Assembly (NCBI RefSeq): GCF_002086485.1 | Contig: NZ_MVHF01000042.1 | Location: forward strand, 1-64,000 | Source: Mycobacterium aquaticum | GTDB lineage: Bacteria > Actinomycetota > Actinomycetes > Mycobacteriales > Mycobacteriaceae | Reading direction: 5' to 3' | Length of the DNA: 64,000 bases | Shown here: in pieces, positions 16,590-25,500 of the stretch | Position numbering within the stretch: the stretch's first letter is position 1 | How the letters are laid out: the number at the start of each line of letters is the position of its first letter | Notes under the pieces: generated by a model | Database searches by the model: none | What the model was told of the DNA's origin: nothing | What the model saw: the letters and a program-made list of their open reading frames with translations, nothing else | Translations under genes and position numbers: made by a program

Positions 16590-17651
16590 TCACATATGGC
16601 GTAGTCGGGTGCGTGCGGCGCCGCCGGCGATGATGGCTGCGGTGCCTGCCGCCGCGGCAACAGTGAGGCCTCGCACATGGCTGCGTAGCCACCACGTCGC
16701 ACTGTGATCGTGGGCCTCGTCGTCGAATATGCCGTGCGCGCCGTGGTCGGTACCCGGGTGTTCATCAAGCGGGGCGAAGAGATTGCCCGCCTCGTGTCCG
16801 ATGTCCGGAGCCGTCTGTTGGGACGAGACGCCGGTGCGGGCCAGGTAACGGTCCAACACCGCCGGAACGGCGCGCTGACCAAGCACGGTGAGCACTGTGC
16901 TGCCGCCGACCCAATACTGTTTGCGCGTGGGGTGTTCGGCGGCATAGCGCACAGCCCGCGCCGCCACCTCGGGTTGGTAGACCGGGGCAACGGGACGCGG
17001 CTGCCGTGCCAGGCGCGAACGTACCCAGGAGAACTGCGGGGTGTTGACACCCGGCATCCGCACCACGGTGACGTGGACCCCGCTGTGGTCGAGGAGCAGC
17101 TCCGTGCGCAGAGATTCGCTGAACCCATCGATGCCGTGTTTGGCGCCGCAGTACGCCGACTGCAGCGGGATGGACCGCTTGGCCAGGGCGGAACCGATCT
17201 GGACGATCGTGCCCCGGTCGCGCGGCCTCATCCGCTTGAGCGCTGCCATCGTTCCGTGAACGGCACCCAGATAGGTGACCTCGGTGGCGCGACGAAACTC
17301 CTCCGGAGTGATCTCGCGGAACGGTGCGAAAATCGTCGCGAAGGCACCGTTGACCCAGATGTCGATCGGACCGAGCTCTTTCTCGATGGCGTCAGCGGCA
17401 CGGTCCACCGCATCGTAATCAGAGACGTCGGTAGGTACGGCGAGCGCTGTGCCGCCGAGCTTTTCGACCTCTTCAGCGCCTGCCTCCAGACCAGCGCGGC
17501 CACGCGCGATCATGCCGATGCGTGCACCCACAGCGGCGTACTCTCGCACGACCGCCCGCCCGATTCCGGCGCTGGCGCCCGTCACGACCACGGTTGGCGG
17601 CGAGTCGTCACCGCTGTTGTGCGGCCGCGCGGCCGGTGCTCTGCTGTTCAT
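16590..17651 (-). CDS. SDR family oxidoreductase with C-terminal extension
   Basis: 353 residues. The classical short-chain dehydrogenase core covers residues 20-250: NAD(P)-binding TGASAGIG, the NGAFA segment in place of NNAG, the catalytic Ser in QIGSALAKR, and YCGAKHG with the Tyr-x3-Lys pair. About 100 further residues end with a hydrophobic helix (LTVAAAAGTAAIIAGGAA) and a basic tip, which may anchor the enzyme to the membrane. It starts 10 bases after the TPP-enzyme stop and overlaps or nearly touches the ferritin-like gene, so it is mid-operon. Substrate unknown. Confidence 0.85.
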   Translation of the reverse strand: MNSRAPAARPHNSGDDSPPTVVVTGASAGIGRAVVREYAAVGARIGMIARGRAGLEAGAEEVEKLGGTALAVPTDVSDYDAVDRAADAIEKELGPIDIWVNGAFATIFAPFREITPEEFRRATEVTYLGAVHGTMAALKRMRPRDRGTIVQIGSALAKRSIPLQSAYCGAKHGIDGFSESLRTELLLDHSGVHVTVVRMPGVNTPQFSWVRSRLARQPRPVAPVYQPEVAARAVRYAAEHPTRKQYWVGGSTVLTVLGQRAVPAVLDRYLARTGVSSQQTAPDIGHEAGNLFAPLDEHPGTDHGAHGIFDDEAHDHSATWWLRSHVRGLTVAAAAGTAAIIAGGAARTRLRHM

Positions 17652-17661
17652 CTCGTTGCCC

Positions 17662-19446
17662 CTAGTGTGGAATCAGCTCCTGGGCCTTGGTTTTGGCGCC
17701 CTGGTACACCAGGTGCCAGCCATTGGGGTCACCCTTGAGCACCGCGGAGACCATGTCCTTGATCTGCTCGTAGGTGGCGTGCGGAGGTATCGGCGGCACT
17801 TCGGGATCGCAATGGATGTCGAGTACGGTCGGCACGTCGCTCGACAAGGCCTGGTCCCAGGCCTTGCCCACCGACTCCCCAGCTGTCACCGCGATACCGT
17901 TCAACCCCATGGTGCACGCGATGTCGGCGTACGAAACGTCGGGAAGGGATTGTGAATCAACGAATTTCGGCGATCCACCCATGGCCCGCAACTCCCAGGT
18001 GACCTGGTTGAGGTCGTTGTTGTGGAACACGCAGACCACCAGTCGAGGGTCGGACCACTCCGACCGGTACCGCAGGATCGTGAGAAGCTCGGCCATCCCG
18101 TTCATCTGCATGGCACCGTCACCCACCAGGGCGATCACCGGCCGGTCCGGATGCGCGAACTTCGCCCCGATCGCATAAGGGACACCCGGGCCCATCGTCG
18201 CCAACGTCCCCGACAGCGATCCCCTCATCCCGTCCCGGAACTTCAGGCAGCGGGCATACCAGTTGGTCGACGAGCCCGAGTCGGCGGTCACGATGGCGTT
18301 GTCCGGCAACCGCTCTGACAGTTCCCACGCGATGCGCATGGGGTTCACCGGCTTGGCCGAGAGCATGCTCTGGCGCTCCAGGGTTTCCCACCACCGAGCC
18401 ACGCCGCGTTCGATGCCCTCCCGCCATGACCGGTCCTGCTTCGGTTCGACCAGCGGAAGCAGTGCCCTCAGTGCGCTTTCGGCGTCGGCGACGATGTTCA
18501 CCTCGGTGGGATAACGCATGCCGATCGCGGCGCCGTCGATGTCGATCTGGATGGCGCGGGCCTGGCCGAATTCCGGAAGGAATTGGCTATAAGGGAAATT
18601 CGAGCCGATGATCACCAACGTGTCGCATTCTCGCATCAGCTCGTAACTGGGTCGGGTACCGAGCAACCCGATCGATCCGGTGACATAAGGCAGGTCATCG
18701 GACAGCACATCTTTGCCGAGCAACGCCTTGGCCACCCCGGCGCCGGTGAGCTCGGCGAGCTCGCGCACCTGCGCCGCGGCCGACCGTGCACCTTGGCCGA
18801 TGAGGATGGCCACCCGCGACCCCGCGTTGAGGATGTCTGCGGCCCTGCGGATCTGGTTGCTCTGCGGATCCACCACGGGGCGCACGTACATCGCGTCGCT
18901 CGACGGGACCTGCTTGAATTCGTGGCCGGGCGCCGAATATGGCTGCTCCTGCAGATCCGACGGGATCACGAGGGCCGTCGGCGCGCGCCGCGCCAGCGCT
19001 GTACGGATGGCCCGGTCCAAGGCATTCGGCAGCTGGCTGGCGACGTTGACCTCCACCAGGTAATCGCTGGCGACGTCCTTGTACAAACTTTGGAGGTCGA
19101 CCTCCTGCTGGTAACTACCGCCCATGGCGCTGCGGGCGGTCTGACCGACGATGGCCACGACGGGGACCCGGTCGAGCTTGGCGTCGTAGAGTCCGTTGAG
19201 CAGGTGGATGGCGCCCGGTCCCGAAGTCGCCATGCACACGCCGACGTCGCCGGTGAACTTCGCATAGCCCGTTGCCTCGAACGCCGCCATCTCTTCGTGC
19301 CGAGCCTGGACGAACTGCGGGGCATCCTTGGCCCGACCGAACGCCGCCACGATCCCGTTGATCCCGTCGCCCGGATAGGCAAAGACGTGCTTGATTCCCC
19401 AGTCCCGTAGTCGTTCGATCAAGTAGTCACCGACGCTCGTCGTCAT
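17662..19446 (-). CDS. TPP-dependent enzyme, pyruvate oxidase/dehydrogenase (PoxB) type
   Basis: 594 residues with the three-domain ThDP architecture: an N-terminal pyrimidine-binding domain with catalytic Glu51 (RHEEMAAFEATGYAKF), a central Rossmann-like domain (VAILIGQGARSAAAQVREL), and a C-terminal PP domain with GDGAMQMNGMAELLTI...NNDLNQVTW. The FAYPGDGING start and NNDLNQVTWE motif are typical of pyruvate oxidases and quinone-dependent pyruvate dehydrogenases rather than biosynthetic acetolactate synthase. Such enzymes decarboxylate pyruvate to acetate or acetyl-phosphate and, when oxygen-linked, make peroxide. It heads an operon with the SDR and ferritin-like genes behind a SigF-like promoter. 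Confidence 0.88.
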   Translation of the reverse strand: MTTSVGDYLIERLRDWGIKHVFAYPGDGINGIVAAFGRAKDAPQFVQARHEEMAAFEATGYAKFTGDVGVCMATSGPGAIHLLNGLYDAKLDRVPVVAIVGQTARSAMGGSYQQEVDLQSLYKDVASDYLVEVNVASQLPNALDRAIRTALARRAPTALVIPSDLQEQPYSAPGHEFKQVPSSDAMYVRPVVDPQSNQIRRAADILNAGSRVAILIGQGARSAAAQVRELAELTGAGVAKALLGKDVLSDDLPYVTGSIGLLGTRPSYELMRECDTLVIIGSNFPYSQFLPEFGQARAIQIDIDGAAIGMRYPTEVNIVADAESALRALLPLVEPKQDRSWREGIERGVARWWETLERQSMLSAKPVNPMRIAWELSERLPDNAIVTADSGSSTNWYARCLKFRDGMRGSLSGTLATMGPGVPYAIGAKFAHPDRPVIALVGDGAMQMNGMAELLTILRYRSEWSDPRLVVCVFHNNDLNQVTWELRAMGGSPKFVDSQSLPDVSYADIACTMGLNGIAVTAGESVGKAWDQALSSDVPTVLDIHCDPEVPPIPPHATYEQIKDMVSAVLKGDPNGWHLVYQGAKTKAQELIPH

Positions 19447-19481
19447 GCCGCCTCCCTGGTCTGTCGAGCTCCGTTCGGCGA

Positions 19482-19506
19482 GTACCCGCCTGCCGGGAGG
19501 AGTAAC
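19482..19506 (-). promoter_or_regulatory. SigF-like promoter (GTTA variant) for the TPP-enzyme operon
   Basis: Minus strand: GTTA (19506-19503), 15 bases, GGGTAC (19487-19482), 35 bases upstream of the ATG at 19446. The -10 is perfect for SigF and the -35 has one mismatch. Confidence 0.5.
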
Positions 19507-19534
19507 CGCCGCAAACGCTGGGTAATCCGCAGAC

Positions 19535-19759
19535 ATGACTGCTGACGGCGCGGTTGAGACGATCCTTCCCGGCGAAGTCAGAGAAGGCGATGTCATCAGG
19601 GATCCGGCAGCCGCCAGGTGGTTCACCGTCAACGAGATTCAGGTGGTCTCCGGCGAGGGCACCGGAGTGTTCAGCTTCTACGACAAGAGTCCCGACGACG
19701 CGGTGACGGTGGCAGGCGACGAACCGGTGACGCGACGCAGGTCGCCACTGGGCGTTTGA
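19535..19759 (+). CDS. Small hypothetical protein
   Basis: A 74-residue protein with consistent coding bias and a clear ATG. It contains ILPGEVREGDVIRDPAAARWFTVNEIQVV, a compact beta-rich pattern reminiscent of a small SH3-like or Hint-like barrel fragment, with no signal peptide or membrane segment. It is divergent from the TPP-enzyme operon and lies 28 bases before the flavodoxin gene, whose SigF promoter overlaps its 3-prime end. I do not recognise the family. Confidence 0.6.
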   Translation: MTADGAVETILPGEVREGDVIRDPAAARWFTVNEIQVVSGEGTGVFSFYDKSPDDAVTVAGDEPVTRRRSPLGV

Positions 19760-19778
19760 CGCAATCGCGTCCGGGTAC
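19754..19778 (+). promoter_or_regulatory. SigF-type promoter for the flavodoxin gene
   Basis: GTTT at 19754-19757, 15-base spacer, GGGTAC at 19773-19778, nine bases before the ATG at 19788. Both elements match the SigF consensus. The transcript should be almost leaderless. Confidence 0.75.
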
Positions 19779-19787
19779 GTCAGCGCC

Positions 19788-20405
19788 ATGGCTGAAACAC
19801 CGTTGCAAGTACTGGGACTGATCTGCACACTCAAACCCGGCCCGGCGGACTCCAGCAGCGCGCTGATGGCGCAACACGTCATGGATGCGTTCGCGCCGTG
19901 GGGCGTCACTTACGGATTGGAGCGGTGTGCCGATTACCACATCGCTCCCGGTGTCGCGGCGGACATGGGCGACGGCGATGAATGGCCGGCCTTGCGCAGA
20001 CAGGTGCTCGACGCCGACATCCTGCTCATCAGCACGCCGGTCTGGCTCGGGCATCCATCGAGCGTGGCACAGCGAGTGCTGGAGCGCCTCGACGCCGAGC
20101 TCTCCGAAAAGGGCGATGGCGGGCGACCCATACTGGCAGGGAAAGTGGCGATCGTAAGCGTCGTGGGCAACGAAGACGGCGCCCACAAGACCGTGGCCGA
20201 CCTGTTCCAGGGACTCAATGACGTCGGCTACACCATTCCCGCACAAGGCTGTACCTACTGGAACGGTGCCGCGATGGAGTCCACGGACTACAACGAACTG
20301 GACACGGTTCCCAGTGCGGTCGCGGCCGCGACCCAAGCGGCGGCACGCAATGCCGCACACCTGGCTCGTGTGCTCAAGGCCTCGCAGTATCCGCCTTATG
20401 AGTGA
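19788..20405 (+). CDS. Flavodoxin-like NAD(P)H-dependent oxidoreductase
   Basis: 205 residues of the flavodoxin/NADPH-dependent FMN reductase fold. The first strand and phosphate loop are LGLICTLKPGPADSSSALMA, and DADILLISTPVWLGHPSSVAQRVLERLDAE is the canonical TPVYW-type flavin-contacting segment. GKVAIVSVVGNEDGAHKT and CTYWNGAAMES complete the FMN site. Members reduce quinones, flavins or iron complexes. Its promoter is a strong SigF match, so the enzyme is probably made in stationary phase or stress. The next gene has its own SigF promoter. Confidence 0.85.
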   Translation: MAETPLQVLGLICTLKPGPADSSSALMAQHVMDAFAPWGVTYGLERCADYHIAPGVAADMGDGDEWPALRRQVLDADILLISTPVWLGHPSSVAQRVLERLDAELSEKGDGGRPILAGKVAIVSVVGNEDGAHKTVADLFQGLNDVGYTIPAQGCTYWNGAAMESTDYNELDTVPSAVAAATQAAARNAAHLARVLKASQYPPYE

Positions 20406-20454
20406 CACTTGTGGCGAAACCGGCACGTGCAGAACATGATTGAAACAGCGACGT

Positions 20455-20480
20455 GTTTTGACACCGTCACCTGCGGGTAT
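20455..20480 (+). promoter_or_regulatory. SigF-type promoter for the alpha/beta hydrolase gene
   Basis: GTTT at 20455-20458, 16-base spacer, GGGTAT at 20475-20480, a full consensus match 27 bases before the ATG at 20508, with GGAG between. Confidence 0.78.
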
Positions 20481-20507
20481 CCCACCTCCGGACAGGAGTT
20501 GAGCGCC

Positions 20508-21530
20508 ATGAGGAAAACGCAGGGCAAAGAGAGCGTCGCGCCATCGGGAACTCGACACCACCACCGCCGCCGCAGCCCGCAGTCGATGGCACTGAGCGCC
20601 GGCTGCCGAATCATCGTCAAGAACGCCGTGCGGCTGTGGGCGTTGCAGCCAAATCTGCGCTGGCCGTTGGACTCCATCGACCGCATCGCAGGCTGGGCCC
20701 CGCACCCACCCGCGGTATCGATACGTCGTGTCGAACTACCCACATGCCCCGCTGAATTGGTGTGCGCACCAGGGACTTCCGCGCGTCGCGCGGTGCTGTA
20801 CCTGCATGGCGGGGCGTTTCTGACCTGCGGTCTCAACACGCACCGATCACTGGTGGCGCGGTTGTCGGGTGTCGCGGACGCCGAGGTGCTCAACGTCGGC
20901 TACCGCATGCTGCCTTCGTACGGCCCGTCGGCCGCCGTCGCCGACGCGCTCGACGGGCTGCGCTGGCTTCTGCGCCGCGGATACCGTGACCACGAGATCG
21001 TCCTCGCGGGCGACTCTGCCGGCGGATATCTCGCGCTGGCGACCGCGCTCGAACTCCTGCGCCGCGGGCGCACACCCACGGCCGGTGTCGCGGCGATCTC
21101 ACCGTTGACCGATCTCGATGCGGCACACCGGCTGGCACAGCCTCATTCGAGATGCTCCATGTTCACCGCCCGCGCGATGACGGCATTCTCCCGCTACCTC
21201 ACCGCGCAACGGCGAGGCCGCTTCAACCGGCGGATCGTCTCGCCAGTTGATGCGGAGCTGAAGAACATGCCGCCCGTATCGATCCACGTGAGCACAGACG
21301 AATTCCTGCTGTCCGACGCAGAATTGATGTATCGGCGGATGGTCGATGCGGGCGCGCCGTGCGACCTGCACCTGTGGGACGGCCAGATCCACGATTTCCC
21401 ACTGGCCGCCGACATCCTGCCGGAAGGACGTCGGGCCCTTCGGTACATCGGTGATTTCGTCAAGCGGGTGACGCCCGCGTCAGTCGAGGACGCGGTCGCC
21501 CGGGATTACGCGAGGGCCGCCTCTCTCTGA
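20508..21530 (+). CDS. Alpha/beta hydrolase, hormone-sensitive-lipase (HSL) type
   Basis: 340 residues. A basic N terminus (MRKTQGKESVAPSGTRHHHR) precedes an alpha/beta hydrolase of the HSL/Est family: oxyanion motif YLHGGAFLTCGLNTH, nucleophile elbow GDSAGGYLA, Asp in the HVSTDEFLLSDAE region and His in IHDFPLAADILPEG. The class hydrolyses short acyl esters, and several mycobacterial members (LipN/LipW type) act on lipids. I chose the ATG at 20508 because it lies downstream of a full SigF promoter and a GGAG site; the earlier in-frame start at 20409 precedes that promoter. Confidence 0.85.
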   Translation: MRKTQGKESVAPSGTRHHHRRRSPQSMALSAGCRIIVKNAVRLWALQPNLRWPLDSIDRIAGWAPHPPAVSIRRVELPTCPAELVCAPGTSARRAVLYLHGGAFLTCGLNTHRSLVARLSGVADAEVLNVGYRMLPSYGPSAAVADALDGLRWLLRRGYRDHEIVLAGDSAGGYLALATALELLRRGRTPTAGVAAISPLTDLDAAHRLAQPHSRCSMFTARAMTAFSRYLTAQRRGRFNRRIVSPVDAELKNMPPVSIHVSTDEFLLSDAELMYRRMVDAGAPCDLHLWDGQIHDFPLAADILPEGRRALRYIGDFVKRVTPASVEDAVARDYARAASL

Positions 21531-21545
21531 CCGCCGATTCCACGG

Positions 21546-21570
21546 GTTTGCCTTCGTCCGCCTCGGGTAC
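21546..21570 (+). promoter_or_regulatory. SigF-type promoter for katE
   Basis: GTTT at 21546-21549, 15-base spacer, GGGTAC at 21565-21570, then GGAGG and the ATG at 21590. Both boxes match the SigF consensus exactly at the conserved positions. Confidence 0.78.
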
Positions 21571-21589
21571 TCAGCGCGGAGGTCCCACC

Positions 21590-23713
21590 ATGAGAGGAAT
21601 CGCGGTGAACAACACCCCAAACCCGAAGCAACAACAACTCGACAGCGCCCGAATCGACAACGGCAAGGGGTACTTGACCACCCAACAGGGTGTGCGCGTC
21701 GACCACACCGACGACGCGCTGACCGCCGGTGAACGTGGCCCGACCCTACTGGAAGACTTTCACGCCAGGGAGAACGTGACCCACTTCGACCACGAGCGCA
21801 TTCCGGAACGAGTTGTGCATGCCAGAGGTGCTGGCGCGTATGGCTATTTCGAGCCGTATGACGATGGGCTGGCAGATTTCACCGCAGCGAAGTTCCTCAC
21901 CACGCCGGGCCTGCGAACGCCCGTGTTCGTCCGGTTCTCCACAGTGGCCGGATCGCGAGGCTCGGCCGACACCGTCCGTGATGTTCGCGGGTTCGCCACG
22001 AAGTTCTATACCGAACAGGGCAACTACGACCTGGTTGGCAACAACTTTCCCGTCTTCTTCATCCAGGACGGCATCAAGTTCCCCGATTTCGTCCACGCCG
22101 TCAAACCCGAGCCGCACAACGAGATCCCGCAAGCCGCGTCGGCGCACAACACCCTGTGGGATTTTGTGTCGCTGCAACCGGAGACACTGCACGCGATCAT
22201 GTGGTTGATGTCCGACCGCGCCCTTCCCCGCAGCTACCGGATGATGCAGGGGTTCGGCGTGCACACGTTCCGGCTCGTGAACGCTTCCGGCCAAGGGGTT
22301 TTCGTAAAATTCCACTGGAAGCCACTGCTCGGCGTGCATTCCCTCATCTGGGAGGAATGCCAGCAGATCGCCGGCAAGGACCCCGATTTCAACCGACGCG
22401 ATCTGTGGGAGGCCATCGAGGCGGGACAATATCCGGAATGGGAGCTCGGGGTGCAACTGATCCCTGAATCCGACGAGTTCGAATTCCCCTTCGACCTGCT
22501 CGACGCCACCAAGCTCGTCCCAGAGGAACGGGTGCCGGTGCTCCCGGTGGGACGGATGGTGCTCGATCGCAATCCGGACAACTTCTTCGCCGAGACCGAA
22601 CAGGTGGCGTTCCACACTGCCAATCTGGTGCCGGGAATCGACTTCACCAACGATCCGCTGCTGCAGTTCCGCAACTTCTCCTACCTCGATACGCAGCTCA
22701 TCCGGCTGGGCGGTCCGAACTTCGCCCATCTTCCCGTGAACCGTCCGGTCGCCGACGTCCGCAACAACCAGCGCGACGGCTACAGTCAGCACACGATCGC
22801 CCAGGGAGCGACCAGCTACTACAAGAACACCCTCGGCGGTGGTTGTCCCGCTCTGGCCGACGAGGACGTCTTCCGGCACTACACCGAACGCGTCGACGGC
22901 CACAAGATCCGCCAGCGTGCAGAGAGTTTCAAGGACTATTACAGCCAGCCGCGCATGTTCTGGGACAGCATGTCCGCCGTCGAGGCCGAGCACATCGTCG
23001 CAGCCTTCGCATTCGAGCTCGGCAAAGTCGGACCCGAGACCGGCATACGACCACGCGTGGTCGAACAACTCAACCTGATCGACCATGACCTCGCCGCGCG
23101 GGTCGCGGCGAAGCTGGGCCTGCACGCACCGGACGAGGTGTCGATCGACGTGCGCCACGCGCCATCACCAGCCTTGTCGCAGCTCAACGCTGTCCCGCCC
23201 ACGATCGACACCCGACGCATCGCCGTTCTCGCCGCGGGTGGGGTCGACGTACGTGGAACCGAGCGCGCGGCCGCGGCGCTGCGACAGCTCGGCGCCACGG
23301 TCGACATCATCAGCACGGTCGGCGGCGGCACGGTGTGGTGCGACACCGGCCACGAACTCGCGGTGGACCTTGGCATCAACACCACCTCGTCGGCTCTCTA
23401 CGACGCGGTCCTGGTGCCAGGCGGAGCTGAATCCGTCGAACAGCTCACTCAAGACGGGTCGATGGTTCATTTCGTGAGCGAGGCGTACAAGCACCTCAAA
23501 CCCATCGCCGCGTTCGGTGCGGGCATCGACGTACTGCAGGTGGCCGGGGTGAGAACGCGGCCGGGCAACGGGTCGGGAGCCGTCTCGGATGCCGGGGTCA
23601 TCACGTCGAGCACCAGCGGCGACGACCTCGATGACGCGTTCATCGGGGCGCTCGTCGGCGCCGTCGAACGTCACCGGGCGTGGGACCGCGTGACCGATAT
23701 GGTTCCCGCCTGA
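21590..23713 (+). CDS. katE: Large-subunit haem catalase (clade 2, KatE/HPII type)
   Basis: 707 residues. The catalase core carries catalytic His77 in VVHARGAGAYGYF, distal Asn151 in GNNFPVFF, and proximal Tyr365 in RNFSYLDTQLIRL, spaced as in E. coli HPII. After about residue 540 comes the C-terminal DJ-1/class-I-amidotransferase-like flavodoxin domain (IAVLAAGGVDVRGTERAAAA ... VLVPGGAESV) that marks large-subunit catalases. It breaks down hydrogen peroxide. A SigF promoter and a GGAGG site lie upstream. A 7-bp-arm hairpin about 60 bases past the stop may end the transcript. Confidence 0.95.
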   Translation: MRGIAVNNTPNPKQQQLDSARIDNGKGYLTTQQGVRVDHTDDALTAGERGPTLLEDFHARENVTHFDHERIPERVVHARGAGAYGYFEPYDDGLADFTAAKFLTTPGLRTPVFVRFSTVAGSRGSADTVRDVRGFATKFYTEQGNYDLVGNNFPVFFIQDGIKFPDFVHAVKPEPHNEIPQAASAHNTLWDFVSLQPETLHAIMWLMSDRALPRSYRMMQGFGVHTFRLVNASGQGVFVKFHWKPLLGVHSLIWEECQQIAGKDPDFNRRDLWEAIEAGQYPEWELGVQLIPESDEFEFPFDLLDATKLVPEERVPVLPVGRMVLDRNPDNFFAETEQVAFHTANLVPGIDFTNDPLLQFRNFSYLDTQLIRLGGPNFAHLPVNRPVADVRNNQRDGYSQHTIAQGATSYYKNTLGGGCPALADEDVFRHYTERVDGHKIRQRAESFKDYYSQPRMFWDSMSAVEAEHIVAAFAFELGKVGPETGIRPRVVEQLNLIDHDLAARVAAKLGLHAPDEVSIDVRHAPSPALSQLNAVPPTIDTRRIAVLAAGGVDVRGTERAAAALRQLGATVDIISTVGGGTVWCDTGHELAVDLGINTTSSALYDAVLVPGGAESVEQLTQDGSMVHFVSEAYKHLKPIAAFGAGIDVLQVAGVRTRPGNGSGAVSDAGVITSSTSGDDLDDAFIGALVGAVERHRAWDRVTDMVPA

Positions 23714-23772
23714 GAATCGTCATCGCACCCGTCTGTGACAATTCTGCAAACACGCTCGTCAATTATCGGTGA

Positions 23773-23803
23773 CCTGCGCTTTTGCTGTCCCAATTTGCGC
23801 AGG
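23773..23803 (+). terminator. Possible hairpin terminator downstream of katE
   Basis: CCTGCGC at 23773-23779 and GCGCAGG at 23797-23803 form a 7-bp stem with a 17-base, T-rich loop. There is no U-tract, which is common in mycobacteria. It lies 59 bases after the katE stop. Confidence 0.4.
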
Positions 23804-23997
23804 CAACCATGAGAAATCCCTTATGCCGATTGTCCATATCGCTGCCGCGTCGTAGAGTCATGACCAGGTTGAGTTAACAGCCGAACACGCGCGTTGGTGC
23901 GCAGAGCGGCATGACTCCCTGCGCCCATTGCTTTGAAAACCCAGAGCTCGTTTGCGTGCCATGTATGGATCGACGTTTTTCGATTGATGGAGGCAAC

Positions 23998-24456
23998 GTG
24001 TCCATAGTTAACGTGCCGCCCTTCCCCCCCGGTACGCGGTCTGACCGCCGTGGCGACCCGATGGCGTGCTTCGGCACCCGCTGGGTACGGCCATCGACGG
24101 CACTGGTGACCGTCGGCGGCGAACTCGACGCGGCCAACGCGCGTCAATTCGCCGAGTATGCGATGGGGCACATCAGCCGCAGCAAAGAGCTCATCCTCGA
24201 CCTGCAATCCGTGCAATTCTTCGCGGTGTCGTGTGTCCCCGCGCTTCACAACCTGAACATGCGCTGCGCGCGGGAAGGTGTTGGCTGGGCGCTCGTACCG
24301 AGCCCCGCAGTGTTGCGGGTGCTCCGAATCTGCGATCCCGACGAGCAATTGCCCACTGCGCCAACGATCAAGACAGCCTTGTCGTGGCTGCGCAACGGGT
24401 TCTCGTCCAGCGGTTCGTACCGGAGCATCGCAACGAATGCCATCTTTGCTGTGTGA
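23998..24456 (+). CDS. STAS domain protein (anti-sigma-factor antagonist-like)
   Basis: About 152 residues. The STAS fold spans roughly residues 25-125: ALVTVGGELDAANARQFAEY, then LILDLQSVQFFAVSCVPALH, where the conserved Ser of the anti-anti-sigma DxS region is kept, then AREGVGWALVPSPAVLRVL. Such proteins bind RsbW-type kinases and release sigma factors; a phosphorylatable Ser fits that. The start is uncertain: GTG 23998 follows GGAGG at short spacing, ATG 23911 would add 29 residues with three cysteine pairs, and ATG 24061 is also possible. The upstream spacer is AT-rich for this genome. Given the dense SigF promoters, a link to SigF release is a reasonable guess. Confidence 0.75.
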   Translation: MSIVNVPPFPPGTRSDRRGDPMACFGTRWVRPSTALVTVGGELDAANARQFAEYAMGHISRSKELILDLQSVQFFAVSCVPALHNLNMRCAREGVGWALVPSPAVLRVLRICDPDEQLPTAPTIKTALSWLRNGFSSSGSYRSIATNAIFAV

Positions 24457-24486
24457 TCGGCCGCACCTGGGCCGGCGACGGTCGAG

Positions 24487-25500
24487 ATGCGCCTGCGCCG
24501 CAGCGTAGTCGGCGGTCCAGGTCTTCACCGGGTACGTCGAGGTCGTGGTTTCAGCTACCACGACCACGACGGCCGGCGGGTGACCTCGCCGAGAGTGCTG
24601 CAACGTATCGAGGAGCTGGTGATCCCGCCTGCCTGGAACAACGTTTGGATCTGTGAGCGTCCCGACGGTCACATCCAGGCCGTCGGGACCGACGCGGCAG
24701 GCCGTCGGCAGTATCTGTACCACCCGCAGTGGCACGAGGACCGGAGCGAAGAGAAGTTCGACCGGGTACTGGAAATGTCTGCGCTGCTACCGGATTGGCG
24801 TGCCGCTGTGGCGGCGGACCTGCGGCGGCCGGGACTTTCGCGCGAGCGGGTGCTCGCGGTCGGCCTGCGACTGCTCGATCTCGGCTATTTCCGTGCCGGC
24901 GGTGATCAATACGCGGAGGATAACAATTCTTTTGGCATCGCCACGCTCATGGGCGAACACGTGACCGTACATTCCGGTTCAGTCGAATTCGACTATCCCG
25001 CGAAAAGCGGTGTGCGGCGGGTGCTCGACATCGAAGACCCGGACACGGTCCGCGCCGTCCGCAGTCTGCGACGCGCCGCCGGATCTGATCATCGTCTGCT
25101 GTCATACCGAAACGGAGACGGATACAGCGCGATCCATGCCGACGATCTGAACGCTCGCTTCAAGCAGATGGTCGGCGACGAATACACTGTCAAGGATCTT
25201 CGTACTTGGCACGGAACGGTTTTGGCGGCTGCGGCATTCGCCGACGCCGATCCCCCGGTCGACGACAAAGTGATCAAGCGGGTGGAGGCAGCGGTGATGC
25301 GTGAGGTCGCCGAGGAACTCGGCAACACCCCGGCCGTCGCGCGCAGCGCCTATGTCGACCCGCGTGTTCCGAAAGCCTATCGGGACGGGCTGACGATCGC
25401 GACGAGCGTACGGAGGTCGGCGCACGCCAAGGACTCCGACAAACGCCAAGCCATCCTGGGGCGCGCCACAGCACGGCTGATCCGCAAAATGGCGCACTAA
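24487..25500 (+). CDS. Type IB DNA topoisomerase (bacterial/poxvirus-like)
   Basis: 337 residues matching bacterial TopIB. N-terminal RGFSYHDHDGRRV and IPPAWNNVWICERPDGHIQA form the DNA clamp; the catalytic domain has FRAGGDQYAEDN (first Arg), KDLRTWHGT (second Arg with His) and the nucleophile Tyr289 in PAVARSAYVDPRV. The enzyme relaxes supercoils by a 3-prime phosphotyrosine intermediate. Its TAA stop overlaps the TAG stop of the convergent broken ppx gene. It follows the STAS gene by 30 bases. Confidence 0.92.
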   Translation: MRLRRSVVGGPGLHRVRRGRGFSYHDHDGRRVTSPRVLQRIEELVIPPAWNNVWICERPDGHIQAVGTDAAGRRQYLYHPQWHEDRSEEKFDRVLEMSALLPDWRAAVAADLRRPGLSRERVLAVGLRLLDLGYFRAGGDQYAEDNNSFGIATLMGEHVTVHSGSVEFDYPAKSGVRRVLDIEDPDTVRAVRSLRRAAGSDHRLLSYRNGDGYSAIHADDLNARFKQMVGDEYTVKDLRTWHGTVLAAAAFADADPPVDDKVIKRVEAAVMREVAEELGNTPAVARSAYVDPRVPKAYRDGLTIATSVRRSAHAKDSDKRQAILGRATARLIRKMAH

